This document shows positions 50,483 to 62,597 of a stretch of 62,896 nucleotides of DNA, in pieces. The notes beneath the pieces were generated by a model. It was given only the letters and a program-made list of their open reading frames with translations. It searched no databases and was not told the origin of the DNA. Position numbers and translations under genes: made by a program. Each line of letters starts with the position of its first letter. Positions within the stretch are counted from its first letter, which is position 1. The DNA comes from an uncultured Ruminococcus sp. (GTDB taxonomy: Bacteria; Bacillota; Clostridia; Oscillospirales; Ruminococcaceae): positions 1 to 62,896 of the forward strand of contig CADAES010000016.1 of the NCBI GenBank assembly GCA_902786975.1, given 5' to 3'.

Positions 50483-51361
50483 ATGAAGGATTTTCTGTCA
50501 AATCCGTGGGTCAAAAGATCGGTCTCGGTCTTTAACCTCGCTTATTTCGCAGTAATATGCATGTTCACAGTCGCAACGTTCCTGTACAAGCTGGAGTTCG
50601 TCGAGGGTAAAGAGGTCACTTTCTTCGTGATCTATTTCATCGCAAGCATTACGTTTATGGGTCTTATGATCTATTCAAGGCGTGAGATCGTCACCAAGCT
50701 GATAAGCGTCTCGCTGCTGCCCGTGTGCTTCTGCCTCGTGCTTTTCAACTGGGGTCAGTGGATACTTATCGTTCCGCCGTTCATCGTTGCGTTGGTAATG
50801 TTCTTTGCCTCGGGCGTTCACGAAACGACCAAGGTCATCCTCGGCACTATCTATCTGCTTCTGTACGTTCTCGGACTTGTTGCATTCCTCGTTCTGAGAA
50901 TGCTTTTCGGCGGTTCGAGCGTTACTACAAAGCTCGATACGACCCTCCCCGGAAGCGCAGACGTGTTCGAGCTTTACAAGGGCGAACAGTTCAACAAGCT
51001 TGTTAATTCCGAAAACGGCGTAGCAAGGGACGAAAACCTTATCTCTCCCGACGGAAAGTACAAGATCGTGCTTTACGATGTGCAGGACAACGACAAGGGC
51101 AGGATCAAGATCTGCGTTGTTCCGTACGGACAGGATATCGAACTGAAATTCTTTACGCTCAAGCAAAAGGGTATCGAAAAGACTATCTCCAACAAGGGCA
51201 CCAGGGGCACTATCCCCGAGACCGGCTGGGAGGTAGACCCCAAGACGGGCAGGTACCGTGTTTACTACGTTCTTAGCCAGGGCGCAGTCAGAAAGTACTC
51301 GACCGTTACCGACAACAATATGCCGAAGAAGAACTATTTTGAGTTCCTGGGCATCAACTGA
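50483..51361 (+). CDS. Unknown 292-residue membrane protein
   Basis: Not recognised. Residues 1-150 hold four hydrophobic spans (for example VFNLAYFAVICMFTVATFLY and IYLLLYVLGLVAFLVLRMLF). Residues 155-292 are a soluble beta-rich domain (SPDGKYKIVLYDVQDNDKGR; GRYRVYYVLSQGAVRKYSTV), probably extracellular. CTTGGAGGATCAGCAAA precedes the ATG. Monocistronic, followed by a terminator. The soluble part resembles domains found beside DUF5711-type proteins only in general character. Confidence 0.85.
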   Translation: MKDFLSNPWVKRSVSVFNLAYFAVICMFTVATFLYKLEFVEGKEVTFFVIYFIASITFMGLMIYSRREIVTKLISVSLLPVCFCLVLFNWGQWILIVPPFIVALVMFFASGVHETTKVILGTIYLLLYVLGLVAFLVLRMLFGGSSVTTKLDTTLPGSADVFELYKGEQFNKLVNSENGVARDENLISPDGKYKIVLYDVQDNDKGRIKICVVPYGQDIELKFFTLKQKGIEKTISNKGTRGTIPETGWEVDPKTGRYRVYYVLSQGAVRKYSTVTDNNMPKKNYFEFLGIN

Positions 51362-51372
51362 CAAAACAATAC

Positions 51373-51402
51373 AAAGCCGTGCAAAAATGCACGGCTTTTT
51401 TA
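51373..51402 (+). terminator. Terminator
   Basis: AAAGCCGTGCA pairs with TGCACGGCTTT around a short loop, followed by a T run. Confidence 0.92.
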
Positions 51403-51537
51403 TGTGCGCATTATTTTTTGCTTTCGGAAATTGCGATAAAAACGGCTTTTGCGTTTTGTGAATATTTTTTCGCAAACGATGCATAATAAGCTTAGTCAAT
51501 CTAAATTGGCAATCCATGACCCGAAAGGAAAATCGTT

Positions 51538-51822
51538 ATGAAAAAACTTACAGCATTTGTCGTCAGCCTGCTCGCTTGCATCACGGCGTTCGTCGGTTGT
51601 GCAAGCAGGGACGATGTCGATTCAAATCCCGCAAAGGACAGCTCCTTTACGAGAGATGACTCCTATTACAGCGGGGAAAGCAGCTATTACCGCTACGACT
51701 CCTCAAAGACTATCGTTGACCGTGCCGAGAGCACCGTTGACGACGTTATCGACGGCGGTAAAAGGGTGGTAGACGACACCGCAAGCACCGCAAAGGACAT
51801 CGTTGACAACGTTACAAGATGA
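51538..51822 (+). CDS. Small lipoprotein of unknown function
   Basis: A 94-residue protein with a lipoprotein signal (MKKLTAFVVSLLACITAFVGC, lipobox cysteine C21), a Ser/Asp/Tyr-rich middle (SYYSGESSYYRYDSS) and an amphipathic C-terminal helix (VDDVIDGGKRVVDDTASTAK). This last part resembles repeats in clostridial envelope and YtxH-like proteins. CCGAAAGGAAAATCGTT precedes the ATG; it ends at a strong terminator. Function unknown. Confidence 0.87.
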   Translation: MKKLTAFVVSLLACITAFVGCASRDDVDSNPAKDSSFTRDDSYYSGESSYYRYDSSKTIVDRAESTVDDVIDGGKRVVDDTASTAKDIVDNVTR

Positions 51823-51834
51823 CAAGGTCTGAAA

Positions 51835-51863
51835 AAGAACGGCGCAAAGCCGTTCTTTTTTTT
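51835..51863 (+). terminator. Terminator after the small lipoprotein gene
   Basis: AAGAACGGC pairs with GCCGTTCTT around GCAAA, followed by a T run. Confidence 0.93.
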
Positions 51864-52018
51864 GTCGCTAAATTTATGTACATAAGATTAACAAGTGGTA
51901 AAATTAGTTTGAAATGTCGGGGCAGATACTTTAAATATCAGCTCGGAAATGGTATAATGATTAAGAATGCGGCGAACGTTTTGTGCGCCGTTTAATCCAG
52001 CGAACGGGGTGGGGCAGC

Positions 52019-52440
52019 GTGCAGACAGAGCATAACGGTTCGGGCCTGCGTGAGCTTGTTGTCAGCCTGCTCGTGCCGATGGCTGCTATGTCGGCTGTGT
52101 GCTGGCTGGTATCGCTGATATGGGGCTTTTCCCTGCCTGCGCTGATAGGCTTCTGCCTCGGCTACGGGTATGTGGTGTTTTGCTGCTTCTATCTTGCTTC
52201 AAGCTGCGAGAAAGCGGTGGAGCTCGATGTCAAGCGGGGAAAGCGTGTGATGCTCACCTGCTACGCTGTGAGATTTGCAGGACTTTTCGCTCTGTGCGCA
52301 TTTTCGATGCTCACGGGATACATAAATGTTTACGGCGTGCTCCTGCCGCAGTTCTTTCCGAGGATAGTGCTGACGGTGACGGAGTTCAGACGCAGTAAGA
52401 AAAAAACGCAAATAAGCGATGAAAGGAAGGACGGTGCCTG

Positions 52441-52441
<1 letters not shown>
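52019..52441 (+). CDS. atpI: ATP synthase subunit I-like protein
   Basis: First gene of the atp operon: a 140-residue protein with four hydrophobic spans (LLVPMAAMSAVCWLVSLIWG; LIGFCLGYGYVVFCCFYLA; FAGLFALCAFSMLTGYI) and a basic tail. These fit the poorly conserved AtpI/UncI group that helps c-ring assembly or cation supply. GTG at 52019 is chosen: it follows GGGGTGGGGCAGC, while GTG at 51983 lies only about 20 bases from the likely start of transcription (TATAAT near 51953). It is a weak family assignment made by position and topology. Its TGA overlaps the atpB ATG. Confidence 0.75.
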
Positions 52442-53492
<1,051 letters not shown>

Positions 53493-53540
53493 GGCAGGAT
53501 CAGCTCTGTTTTGACAACACCAGGAACGGAGGTAAAGCAA

Positions 53541-54056
53541 ATGATATTTGCATCAGGCGATATTACGGACTTTATGTCCATAGACCTGACGACCATAATC
53601 GCCACCTTGCTCAACACGCTGATCTTGTTTTTGATCCTAAAACACTTCCTTTTCGACAAGGTCAATAAGGTCATTGACGACAGACAAAAGGAGATACAGG
53701 ATTCCTACGACAGAGCCGACGAAGCCGAGAAAAACGCTCAGAAGCTCGAAGCGGACTACAATGAGAAGATCGGTCAGGCTAAGGAAGAGTCTGCCGAGAT
53801 CATCAGAGACGCTACAAGAAAAGCTCAGGTGCGTGCCGATGAGATAATCGACGAGGCAAGAGTTGAGGCAAGAGGTATCCGCACTAATGCGGAAAACGAG
53901 ATAGAAAGAGAAAAGAAGATAGCTGTCAACGCTATCAAGGACGAGATCTCGCAGATAGCCTTCTCAGCAGCTGCTGCTGTTGTGGAAAAGGACCTTACCA
54001 GCGAGGATAATGAAAAGCTCATCGAGAAATTCATTGACAATGTGGGTGAAGTGTAA
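53541..54056 (+). CDS. atpF: F-type ATP synthase subunit b
   Basis: Peripheral stalk subunit, 171 residues. One N-terminal membrane helix (IDLTTIIATLLNTLILFLIL) precedes a long charged coiled coil (KVIDDRQKEIQDSYDRADEA onward). ATG at 53541 follows GGAGGTAAAGCAA. Its stop overlaps the first base of atpH (TAATG), so translation is coupled. Confidence 0.95.
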   Translation: MIFASGDITDFMSIDLTTIIATLLNTLILFLILKHFLFDKVNKVIDDRQKEIQDSYDRADEAEKNAQKLEADYNEKIGQAKEESAEIIRDATRKAQVRADEIIDEARVEARGIRTNAENEIEREKKIAVNAIKDEISQIAFSAAAAVVEKDLTSEDNEKLIEKFIDNVGEV

Positions 54057-54604
54057 TGGCAAACAGCGTTGAAAATGTTTACAGCACTGCACTTTTTGAG
54101 CTTTGTGAGGAACAGGACGCCCTCAAAAGCACCTTTGAGGAGCTTGAGCAGGTGTGCGCTATCGTGTTCGACGGCTCGCAGAAGGACTTTGTCGAGATGC
54201 TTTCCTCACCGCTGATATCGTTTGAGGATAAGCAAAAGGCGCTCAGAGCTGTGTTCGGCGGCAGGGTCGGAGATGTCCTGCTGGACTTTCTGTGCGTTGT
54301 GACGCAAAAAGGCAGATTCAAGGCTCTGCCCGGCATCGCTTCACAGTTCAAGGATATGTATTACCAAAAGAAAAATATCCTCGAGGTCACCGCTACGACA
54401 GTGCAGCCGCTTTCGGATAAGCTGAGGAAAAAGCTCGTGGATAAGCTTCAGAGCGTCTCGGGCAAAACAGTTATCCTTCACGAAAAGCTCGATAAGTCTA
54501 TCCTCGGCGGTATTGTGCTGAGGTACGCTAACACCGAGATAGATTCCAGCGTAAAGACTAAGCTGGATAACATAAAGGCTCAGATAGACCGCATCATAGT
54601 CTGA
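54056..54604 (+). CDS. atpH: F-type ATP synthase subunit delta
   Basis: Connects the b dimer to the F1 head. The 182-residue protein has the helical N-terminal domain (VYSTALFELCEEQDALKSTF) and the late signature ILGGIVLRYANTEIDSSVKTKL, typical of the delta/OSCP family. Starts with ATG overlapping the atpF stop. Confidence 0.94.
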   Translation: MANSVENVYSTALFELCEEQDALKSTFEELEQVCAIVFDGSQKDFVEMLSSPLISFEDKQKALRAVFGGRVGDVLLDFLCVVTQKGRFKALPGIASQFKDMYYQKKNILEVTATTVQPLSDKLRKKLVDKLQSVSGKTVILHEKLDKSILGGIVLRYANTEIDSSVKTKLDNIKAQIDRIIV

Positions 54605-54657
54605 TGCAGTGAGCCGACGGTATCAATGCAAATAAATTGAAAGGTTGGGTCTTTGTT

Positions 54658-56172
54658 ATGAAATTACGCCCCGACGAAATAACAGGTCTTATAAAACAGC
54701 AGATAAAGGATTACCGTTCAAAGCTCGTGCTTGACGATGTCGGTGCGGTTTGTACCGTGGGCGACGGCATCTCAAGAGTACACGGCATAGATAAGTGTAT
54801 GTCAGGCGAGCTGCTGGAGTTCTGCAACGGTACATACGGTATGGCTATGAACCTCGAGCAGGATTTTGTGGGCTGCGTGCTCCTCGGCTCGGAGGACGGC
54901 ATCACCGAGGGATCTGCTGTAAAGAGAACGGGCAAGATCGTTTCGGTGCCCGTGGGCGAAGCTATGCTCGGCAGAGTTGTGAACGCTCTGGGTGAGCCTA
55001 TCGACGGAAAGGGAAGTATCCTCACGGATGAGTACAGACCCGTTGAGAGCCCCGCTTTCGGAATCATCACCAGACAGTCGGTAAACAGACCGCTTCAGAC
55101 AGGTATCAAGGCTATCGACTCGATGATACCCATAGGCAGAGGCCAGAGAGAGCTTATCATCGGCGACAGACAGACGGGTAAGACCACTATCGCCCTTGAT
55201 ACGATAATAAACCAGAAGGGCAAGAACGTTATATGTATCTACGTCGCTATCGGTCAGAAGCGATCGACCGTTGCAAACGTTGTGGATACGCTCACCAAGA
55301 ACGGCGCTATGGAGTACAGCGTGGTCGTTTCGGCTACCGCTTCGGAAATGGCTCCGCTTCAGTATATCGCTCCGTATGCGGGCGTGGCTATGGCAGAGTA
55401 CTTTATGCTCCAGGGCAAGGACGTTCTCTGCGTTTACGATGACCTGTCAAAGCACGCTGTTGCTTACAGAACGATGTCGCTTCTGCTCAAAAGACCTACG
55501 GGTCGTGAGGCTTATCCGGGCGACGTTTTCTACCTGCATTCAAGACTGCTCGAAAGAGCCTGCTGTCTTAATGCCGAAAACGGCGGCGGCTCTATAACCG
55601 CACTCCCTATAATCGAAACACAGGCGGGTGACGTTTCGGCGTATATCCCGACAAACGTTATTTCTATTACGGACGGTCAGATATTCCTGGAGACAGAGCT
55701 GTTCTTCTCGGGCGTAAGACCTGCCGTAAACCCCGGAATCTCCGTTTCACGAGTTGGCGGAAGCGCCCAGATAAAGGCAATGAAAAAAGTCTCGGGTCCT
55801 TTGAAGCTTCTGTATTCGCAGTACAGAGAGCTTCAGAACTTCTCACAGTTCGGTTCGGACCTTGACCAGGATACCAAGGACAGACTTGCACAGGGCGAAC
55901 GTATAGTCGAGGTGCTCAAGCAGAGCAAGAACTCGCCTATGGACGTTGAAAAGCAGGTCGTTATGATATATGCCGTGGTAAACAATTACCTGAAGGATAT
56001 CCCGGTTGCGGATATCAGAGAGTTTGAGGACGACCTTTTGAAGGAGATAGAGGAGAGCCACCCCGATATCTATTCGTCCATAACCCAGACAAAGGAGCTT
56101 ACCAAGGAGAACGAGGAAGCTATCAAGGAAGTCCTTAAAGCATTTTCGGAGAAATTCCTCAAATCAAAGTAA
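54658..56172 (+). CDS. atpA: F-type ATP synthase subunit alpha
   Basis: A 504-residue non-catalytic nucleotide-binding subunit of the F1 head. P-loop [13 protein letters not shown] lies near residue 169, and [18 protein letters not shown] with the regulatory arginine is present. The start at 54658 ([10 protein letters not shown]) fits family length; GGTTGGG is a modest ribosome site, and a TTG at 54637 is a less likely alternative. Confidence 0.96.
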   Translation: MKLRPDEITGLIKQQIKDYRSKLVLDDVGAVCTVGDGISRVHGIDKCMSGELLEFCNGTYGMAMNLEQDFVGCVLLGSEDGITEGSAVKRTGKIVSVPVGEAMLGRVVNALGEPIDGKGSILTDEYRPVESPAFGIITRQSVNRPLQTGIKAIDSMIPIGRGQRELIIGDRQTGKTTIALDTIINQKGKNVICIYVAIGQKRSTVANVVDTLTKNGAMEYSVVVSATASEMAPLQYIAPYAGVAMAEYFMLQGKDVLCVYDDLSKHAVAYRTMSLLLKRPTGREAYPGDVFYLHSRLLERACCLNAENGGGSITALPIIETQAGDVSAYIPTNVISITDGQIFLETELFFSGVRPAVNPGISVSRVGGSAQIKAMKKVSGPLKLLYSQYRELQNFSQFGSDLDQDTKDRLAQGERIVEVLKQSKNSPMDVEKQVVMIYAVVNNYLKDIPVADIREFEDDLLKEIEESHPDIYSSITQTKELTKENEEAIKEVLKAFSEKFLKSK

Positions 56173-56185
56173 GGAGCGTTAGCTT

Positions 56186-57055
56186 ATGGCGACTGCCAAT
56201 ATGAAGGACGTAAAGCGCCGTATCAAGAGCGTGGAAAGCACCAAGCAGATAACCAAAGCCATGCAGCTGGTCGCTACCTCGAAAATGAGGCGTGCAAAGG
56301 AAAGAGCCGTTGCGGTGCAGCCGTTCTTTGAAACTCTTTTCAATGCGATGTGCGACATCTCTAAGGACAGCAGCTTTACTTCCGTCTTTACAACAAAGGT
56401 CGAAAAGAAAAAGACGCTGATGATAGTTATCGCAGGCGACAGAGGCCTTGCGGGCGGATTCAACGTAAATGTGCTAAAAAAAGCTGCCGCTAAAGCCGAC
56501 GACCTCAGAAGCAAGGGCAGAACTGTCAGCATCATGGCTATCGGCAAAAAGGCGGTCGAGTATTTCTCAAAGCGTGACTACGACGTTACCGACAGGTTCA
56601 GCGAGATAGCTGAGGGTATGAGTATGTACGGCGCTATGGATATCGCAGAGGACGTTGCCTCACGCTTCAAAAAAGGCGAGTTCGACAGCGTTGACCTTAT
56701 CTATACGACGTTCGTTTCCGCTATAACGCAGGAGCCGTGCGAAATGGCTATACTGCCGGTGGAGAACCTTACCTCGTGGGCTGATACAAGGCACGCTTCG
56801 CCTATATACGACCCCTCGCCCGAGGAGGTCTTTGAGGGAATGATACCCTCGTATCTGTGCGGTCTGCTGTATTCGGCAATAGTCGATTCGTTCGCCTCGG
56901 AGCAGGCGGCAAGGCGTGCGGCTATGGAGTCGGCTTCGGACAACGCAGACGAAATGATAGGAAACCTGTCGCTTATGTACAACAGAGCCCGCCAGGCTCA
57001 GATAACACAGGAGCTGACCGAGATAAGCTCGGCTACGCTCAACGACACGGTCTGA
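56186..57055 (+). CDS. atpG: F-type ATP synthase subunit gamma
   Basis: The central rotor shaft, 289 residues. The coiled N terminus MKDVKRRIKSVESTKQITKA and the C-terminal MESASDNADEMIGNLSLMYN..RQAQITQELTEI are the family ends; VIAGDRGLAGGFN is the conserved middle. AAGGAGCGTTAGCTT precedes the ATG. The next gene in the operon is an unexpected small membrane protein. Confidence 0.96.
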   Translation: MATANMKDVKRRIKSVESTKQITKAMQLVATSKMRRAKERAVAVQPFFETLFNAMCDISKDSSFTSVFTTKVEKKKTLMIVIAGDRGLAGGFNVNVLKKAAAKADDLRSKGRTVSIMAIGKKAVEYFSKRDYDVTDRFSEIAEGMSMYGAMDIAEDVASRFKKGEFDSVDLIYTTFVSAITQEPCEMAILPVENLTSWADTRHASPIYDPSPEEVFEGMIPSYLCGLLYSAIVDSFASEQAARRAAMESASDNADEMIGNLSLMYNRARQAQITQELTEISSATLNDTV

Positions 57056-57161
57056 TATTTACAGATAAAGGGAACGACATAACGGATATAGCTTCTTAAC
57101 ATCGGGCAGTGCAAAAGCATTACCGCTGAAGTTTATCATCAAACGAAAGAAGTGTATCTTT

Positions 57162-57419
57162 ATGGCTAACAAGCATAAGCTCAAATCAGAGAAAAAGAAA
57201 AAAGAAAAGAAGCAAAGGACCCTTAAACAGAGGATAATATGGTGGGCAATAGGTATAGTCGTGTTCGTTATTGCCCTGAACGTTATTATCTTCCTTATTG
57301 ACAAGTTCATAAGACAGGAAAGCTACGATTTTACGGTGAAGTGGGGCATCTTATACCCGATAATGACCTATTTCGTGCTGACGGTCATCTATAAGCTGTA
57401 TAAGTCGTTCAACGATTAG
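57162..57419 (+). CDS. Unknown 85-residue membrane protein inside the atp operon
   Basis: Not recognised. A very basic N terminus (HKLKSEKKKKEKKQRTLKQR) leads into two predicted membrane helices (IIWWAIGIVVFVIALNVIIF and WGILYPIMTYFVLTVIYKLY) with a short loop. The ATG at 57162 has only a weak site (GAAGTGTATCTTT). It lies 106 bases after atpG and 58 before atpD, where other atp operons have no gene. It might be an accessory of the synthase, or an inserted gene; position is the only clue. Confidence 0.82.
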   Translation: MANKHKLKSEKKKKEKKQRTLKQRIIWWAIGIVVFVIALNVIIFLIDKFIRQESYDFTVKWGILYPIMTYFVLTVIYKLYKSFND

Positions 57420-57456
57420 TACGGCGGACCGCAGAAAACTACCTGCTTAAAAATAA

Positions 57457-58884
<1,428 letters not shown>

Positions 58885-58923
58885 CCCCGAAATCATATCT
58901 GTAAAACAGAAAGGTGTTAAAAC

Positions 58924-59325
58924 ATGACTCCGTTCAACTTAAAGATAATCACACCGGAAAAGACTTTCTTCAACGGTACGACAACACAGATGATAGCCAA
59001 GACGACTACGGGAAACGTAGGTATCCTTCACGGACACGTTCCGTACGTGGCAAATCTGGTGTCCTCGCCGATGAAGATAGAGGTGCAGGGTACGCTAAAA
59101 GAGGCTGCCGTTTCGGGTGGATTTATCAAGGTTTCACCCGAGGAGGTCATCGTAGTAACGAATGCTATCGAGTGGGCGGAGGAAATAGACGTTGCAAGAG
59201 CCGAGCGTTCAAAGCTCAACGCCGAGGAAAGAATGAAACGCAACGAGAGCCAAAAAGAGTTCGACAGGGCCGAAAAGAAGCTCAGGCGTGCGCTCAACAG
59301 GCTTATGGTCGCAGGAAAGAAATAG
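58924..59325 (+). CDS. atpC: F-type ATP synthase subunit epsilon
   Basis: Inhibitory/coupling subunit of the rotor, 133 residues: N-terminal beta sandwich (FNLKIITPEKTFFNGTTTQM, GNVGILHGHVPYVANL) and a C-terminal helical hairpin rich in charged residues. GAAAGGTGTTAAAAC precedes the ATG. Last gene of the operon; a terminator follows. Confidence 0.95.
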   Translation: MTPFNLKIITPEKTFFNGTTTQMIAKTTTGNVGILHGHVPYVANLVSSPMKIEVQGTLKEAAVSGGFIKVSPEEVIVVTNAIEWAEEIDVARAERSKLNAEERMKRNESQKEFDRAEKKLRRALNRLMVAGKK

Positions 59326-59333
59326 TATACAGC

Positions 59334-59378
59334 AAGCCAAGCCTTGAAAGTTTTTTCGGGGCTTAGGCTTCGTTTTTT
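59334..59378 (+). terminator. Terminator of the atp operon
   Basis: AAGCCAAGCC pairs with GGCTTAGGCTT (one mismatch), followed by CGTTTTTT. Confidence 0.85.
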
Positions 59379-59401
59379 AGATGTAAGAAATGAGAGATAA
59401 G

Positions 59402-59944
59402 ATGAAAGAGCAGCTGAAAATGAAACACATAAGACGCTTGGTGGCTTTGATATCCATTACTCTGGTCGTTTGCCTGTGCCTTTCAGGCTGCGACGACGAT
59501 TCGTCGAGCCAGGGTGTGCTGGACGTGTTGTTTCAGCAAAATGATTCGGGCGGACAGACAAGCTATGTCACCACCACCATCAGCGACGACGAGCAGGTCA
59601 TGCTTTTGTTCAGGGTCGAACCGAGCATACAAAGCGAAAATGCTAAGGATAAGGTAGTGCCGACTGAGTATAAGGTCTATTTCTCAGGGCGTGTGACTGA
59701 TGAAAAATCCGGCAAGCAAAGCAATATCACGGGTGCTGAACTTGATAAGCTCAAAAAGTATTCGCAGGATATCCTCGACCATAAGATAGAATCAAAATTC
59801 GAGGGCGGAGATCCTGACACCGATACCACCGTTGCGGCTTACGACAAGACAATTAAGAATAATCAGCTCACCGCACAGAGCAAGTGCTGCATCGACAATT
59901 TCGACGAAATGTATAAAATTGTTGCGGATAAATTCAAGGGATAA
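59402..59944 (+). CDS. Unknown lipoprotein
   Basis: A 180-residue lipoprotein: signal KHIRRLVALISITLVVCLCL then lipobox SGC, an Asp/Ser linker, and a soluble domain (EYKVYFSGRVTDEKSGKQSN). The end has CCIDNFDEMYKIVADKFKG. Not recognised as a family. The start lies in a TAAGANN heptamer run (ATGAGAGATAAG), so ATG at 59402, 59390 or 59420 is open; all give a workable signal. It lies between the atp terminator and the Na/Pi transporter. Confidence 0.8.
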   Translation: MKEQLKMKHIRRLVALISITLVVCLCLSGCDDDSSSQGVLDVLFQQNDSGGQTSYVTTTISDDEQVMLLFRVEPSIQSENAKDKVVPTEYKVYFSGRVTDEKSGKQSNITGAELDKLKKYSQDILDHKIESKFEGGDPDTDTTVAAYDKTIKNNQLTAQSKCCIDNFDEMYKIVADKFKG

Positions 59945-59978
59945 AACAAAGTTTGGGAAAGTAAAAGGGGAAAATATT

Positions 59979-61763
59979 TTGAGTGTATTTAACATTTTAG
60001 TCGCTGTCGGCGGACTGGCATTCTTCATGTACGGTATGAACACGCTCAGCAGCGGCCTTGAAAAGGCTTCGGGCGGTCTGCTTGAAAAGGTGCTCGCAAG
60101 AATGTCGGGCAACATCTTCACAAGCATTTTCTTCGGCGCAGTCGTAACTGCCGCTGTGCAATCCTCAACGGCTACGACGGTCATCGTTATCGGTCTTGTA
60201 AACGCAGGTATCCTCAAGCTGCGTGGTGCGGTAGGTATCATAATGGGTGCGAACATCGGTACGACGATGACTGCACAGATACTGCGCCTTGCAAAACTCG
60301 AGGGCAAGTCGGACAGCAATTTCTTTATAGGGCTTATCAAGCCGACGAATTTCTCGGCGATGCTCGCTATCGCAGGCATAATCCTGATAATGTTCTCAAA
60401 GCGTAGCCGCAAGAAGAACATTGGTAAGATACTTATGGGTGTTGCGATACTCTTTACGGGAATGAACACGATGAGAGCCGCTGTTGAGCCGCTTGCTCAG
60501 CTGGAGGTATTCAAGAAGATCTTTGAGGTGCTTCAGAACCCGCTTCTGGGTGTGCTCGCAGGTGCGGTCATAACCGTCTGCACGCAGTCCAGTGCCGCAG
60601 CTGTCGGAATCCTGCAGGCTATCTCCGGCTCCGGTGCGATAGTTTTCGCCTCGGCGTTCCCGATAATTATGGGTACAAACATCGGTACCTGCGTAACTCC
60701 GCTGCTTTCAAGCCTCAATTCTTCAAAGAACGCAAAGCGTGCAGGTCTTTTGCACTTCTATTTCAACCTCATCGGTACGATACTGTTCCTTATCGGAATA
60801 TACACCATTCAAGCCACCGTCGGCTGGTCGTTCTGGAACAAGGAGTTCACAACGGGCGATATCGCAAATTTCCACACGATATTCAACATCGTCGTTACCT
60901 GCATCTTTATTCCGTTCGCAGGTGTGCTTGAAAAGCTTGCCTGCCTGACCGTCAGGGACAAGCCCGGCGAGGACGAGGACGAGCTGGAGGATGACACCCT
61001 CGACGAGAGATTTCTCGTTACGCCAAACGTCGCTATCGCACAGACGAGCGAGGCTGTCGTTTCGATGGGCATGCAGGCACAAAAGAATTTCAGGGCTGTT
61101 GTGAGCATTTACGAGGACCTCGATGCGTTCGAACCCAAGCTTGCAGAGAATATCCGTGAGCGTGAGGACACGATAGACAGGCTCGAGGACAGAGTAGGGC
61201 AGTACCTTATCAAGCTCAACGACTGCAGCTTGAACGAGGACGAGTCACGCAGGGTAACGGCTTATTTCCACCTTATCTCGGAGTTTGAGCGTATCGGAGA
61301 CTATTCTATAAATATCCTCGAGACAGCCGAAGCGCTGTATGACGCCGAGGCAAGCTTCTCGCCCGAGGCGATGAAGGAGCTTCACGTTACTTTCGCCGCA
61401 ATAGACGAGATAATCTCGCTTGCGATAAAGGCGACCGAGAGTATGGAGATAGAGGATATGGTACAGGTCGAGCCTCTTGAGGAGGTCGTAGACCGTATCG
61501 TCGAGGAGTTGAAATCGGTGCATATCGACAGAGCAAAAAGCGGTATTTGCAAGGTCGATGTCGGCGTGCATTTTATAGATATCCTCACCAATGTCGAGAG
61601 AATATCCGACCACTGCTCGAATATTGCAGTTTACCTGCTCTCCAGCAGAAAAGAGTACTCAACCCTCAAAAAGCATGAGTACCTCGACAAACTTCATAAA
61701 AACGGCACAAAGACTTACGAGGAAAAGCTTGTCGACTATACTGCAAAGTACGCTATCCACTGA
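59979..61763 (+). CDS. Na/Pi cotransporter family protein with PhoU-like domain
   Basis: A 594-residue NptA/PF02690-type protein. The membrane part (1-310) has two inverted halves with the QSS motifs AAVQSSTATTVIVIGL and VCTQSSAAAVGIL, and GANIGTT/GTNIGTC repeats. The cytoplasmic C-terminal 230 residues form a PhoU-like helical bundle (SEAVVSMGMQAQKNFRAVV; FERIGDYSINI; VERISDHCSNIA). Expected role: sodium-driven phosphate uptake or efflux. The TTG at 59979 is eight bases from AAAGGGG; a longer frame from 59832 runs over the previous gene. Confidence 0.93.
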   Translation: MSVFNILVAVGGLAFFMYGMNTLSSGLEKASGGLLEKVLARMSGNIFTSIFFGAVVTAAVQSSTATTVIVIGLVNAGILKLRGAVGIIMGANIGTTMTAQILRLAKLEGKSDSNFFIGLIKPTNFSAMLAIAGIILIMFSKRSRKKNIGKILMGVAILFTGMNTMRAAVEPLAQLEVFKKIFEVLQNPLLGVLAGAVITVCTQSSAAAVGILQAISGSGAIVFASAFPIIMGTNIGTCVTPLLSSLNSSKNAKRAGLLHFYFNLIGTILFLIGIYTIQATVGWSFWNKEFTTGDIANFHTIFNIVVTCIFIPFAGVLEKLACLTVRDKPGEDEDELEDDTLDERFLVTPNVAIAQTSEAVVSMGMQAQKNFRAVVSIYEDLDAFEPKLAENIREREDTIDRLEDRVGQYLIKLNDCSLNEDESRRVTAYFHLISEFERIGDYSINILETAEALYDAEASFSPEAMKELHVTFAAIDEIISLAIKATESMEIEDMVQVEPLEEVVDRIVEELKSVHIDRAKSGICKVDVGVHFIDILTNVERISDHCSNIAVYLLSSRKEYSTLKKHEYLDKLHKNGTKTYEEKLVDYTAKYAIH

Positions 61764-61832
61764 ATCGACAGGCAGAGCCTTGTGTGACGAGGACTGCTTA
61801 ATATTAATAATATTAAATAGTATGCTGTTAAG

Positions 61833-61876
61833 GCATCTGCGTTTGTATCAAATATACAAATGCAGGTGCTTTTTTT
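61833..61876 (+). terminator. Terminator after the Na/Pi transporter gene
   Basis: A long stem GCATCTGCGTTTGTAT with ATACAAATGCAGGTGC is followed by seven T. Confidence 0.93.
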
Positions 61877-61933
61877 GTGCAAGGTGCAAAAATCAAATAT
61901 TTTTTCAGATTTTTTTGAAAACCCATGTTTTTT

Positions 61934-62030
61934 GTAAGGAGTTTGTAAGGGGCGGTATGTTATTATGTAATCACAGAAGAGGAAAACAAACAACAAAACA
62001 ACAAATCAAAACTGAAAAGGAGTAATCACT
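61934..62030 (+). promoter_or_regulatory. Duplicated promoter and T-poor leader, copy 1
   Basis: GTAAGGAGTTTGTAAGGGGC followed by GGTATGTTATTATGTAATCA and CAGAAGA matches 62598-62644 at about 40 of 47 positions. It then runs into GAGGAAAACAAACAACAAAA with almost no T until AAAAGGAGTAATCACT before the ATG. TTTGTA and TGTAAT lie 18 bases apart and may be the -35 and -10. Confidence 0.65.
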
Positions 62031-62552
62031 ATGAAAAAAACAAGAATAATCGCAGCAGCTTTTGCAGCAGTAATGACAATGACAACGACCGCAGCTATCA
62101 GCGCATCGGCAGAAAGCACCGAGATCAAGTCCGACGAGTTCGTCTGCACCTGGGACGTCCCGGAGGAAAAAGTGCCTTCGCTCTTTGAGCAGGTACAGAA
62201 GAGGATAGATCAGATCACACAAAATAAAAACGAGCCTCAGAAGAAAAGGCTTGTTGATCTGAGTCAGCGCAAAATAGAACAGCTGATAAAAACAGAATAC
62301 AATATGACATTGAAACAGTTCTATAATGCGGCGTTTTATCTTCGCTCCTGTCAGAGGTATTATTTAACCCTTGAGCAGACAGAGGTCAATATCCGTGACG
62401 GAATGAGAAGAGCATCACGCTTTAACTGTGAACCCACATGGAACGAGGATATGATAAGGTTTCTGAAGGACTACTGGGACGAATTCTCAGAATATGTACG
62501 CACCAGAGATCTGAATCTTGAAAGTATCAATGTTTATGATAACAAAAAGTAA
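62031..62552 (+). CDS. Secreted protein of unknown function
   Basis: A 173-residue protein with a Sec signal (MKKTRIIAAAFAAVMTMTTT, cleavage likely after ASA at residue 27) and a soluble helical, strongly charged mature part (FEQVQKRIDQITQNKNEPQK; RYYLTLEQTEVNIRDGMRRA). A strong AAAAGGAG site precedes the ATG. Not recognised. It shares its promoter/leader type with the tiny genes downstream, suggesting joint regulation. Confidence 0.85.
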   Translation: MKKTRIIAAAFAAVMTMTTTAAISASAESTEIKSDEFVCTWDVPEEKVPSLFEQVQKRIDQITQNKNEPQKKRLVDLSQRKIEQLIKTEYNMTLKQFYNAAFYLRSCQRYYLTLEQTEVNIRDGMRRASRFNCEPTWNEDMIRFLKDYWDEFSEYVRTRDLNLESINVYDNKK

Positions 62553-62597
62553 ACAAAGATAAAAGATAGGAGAAAAAATCCGAAAAACGAAAAAACT

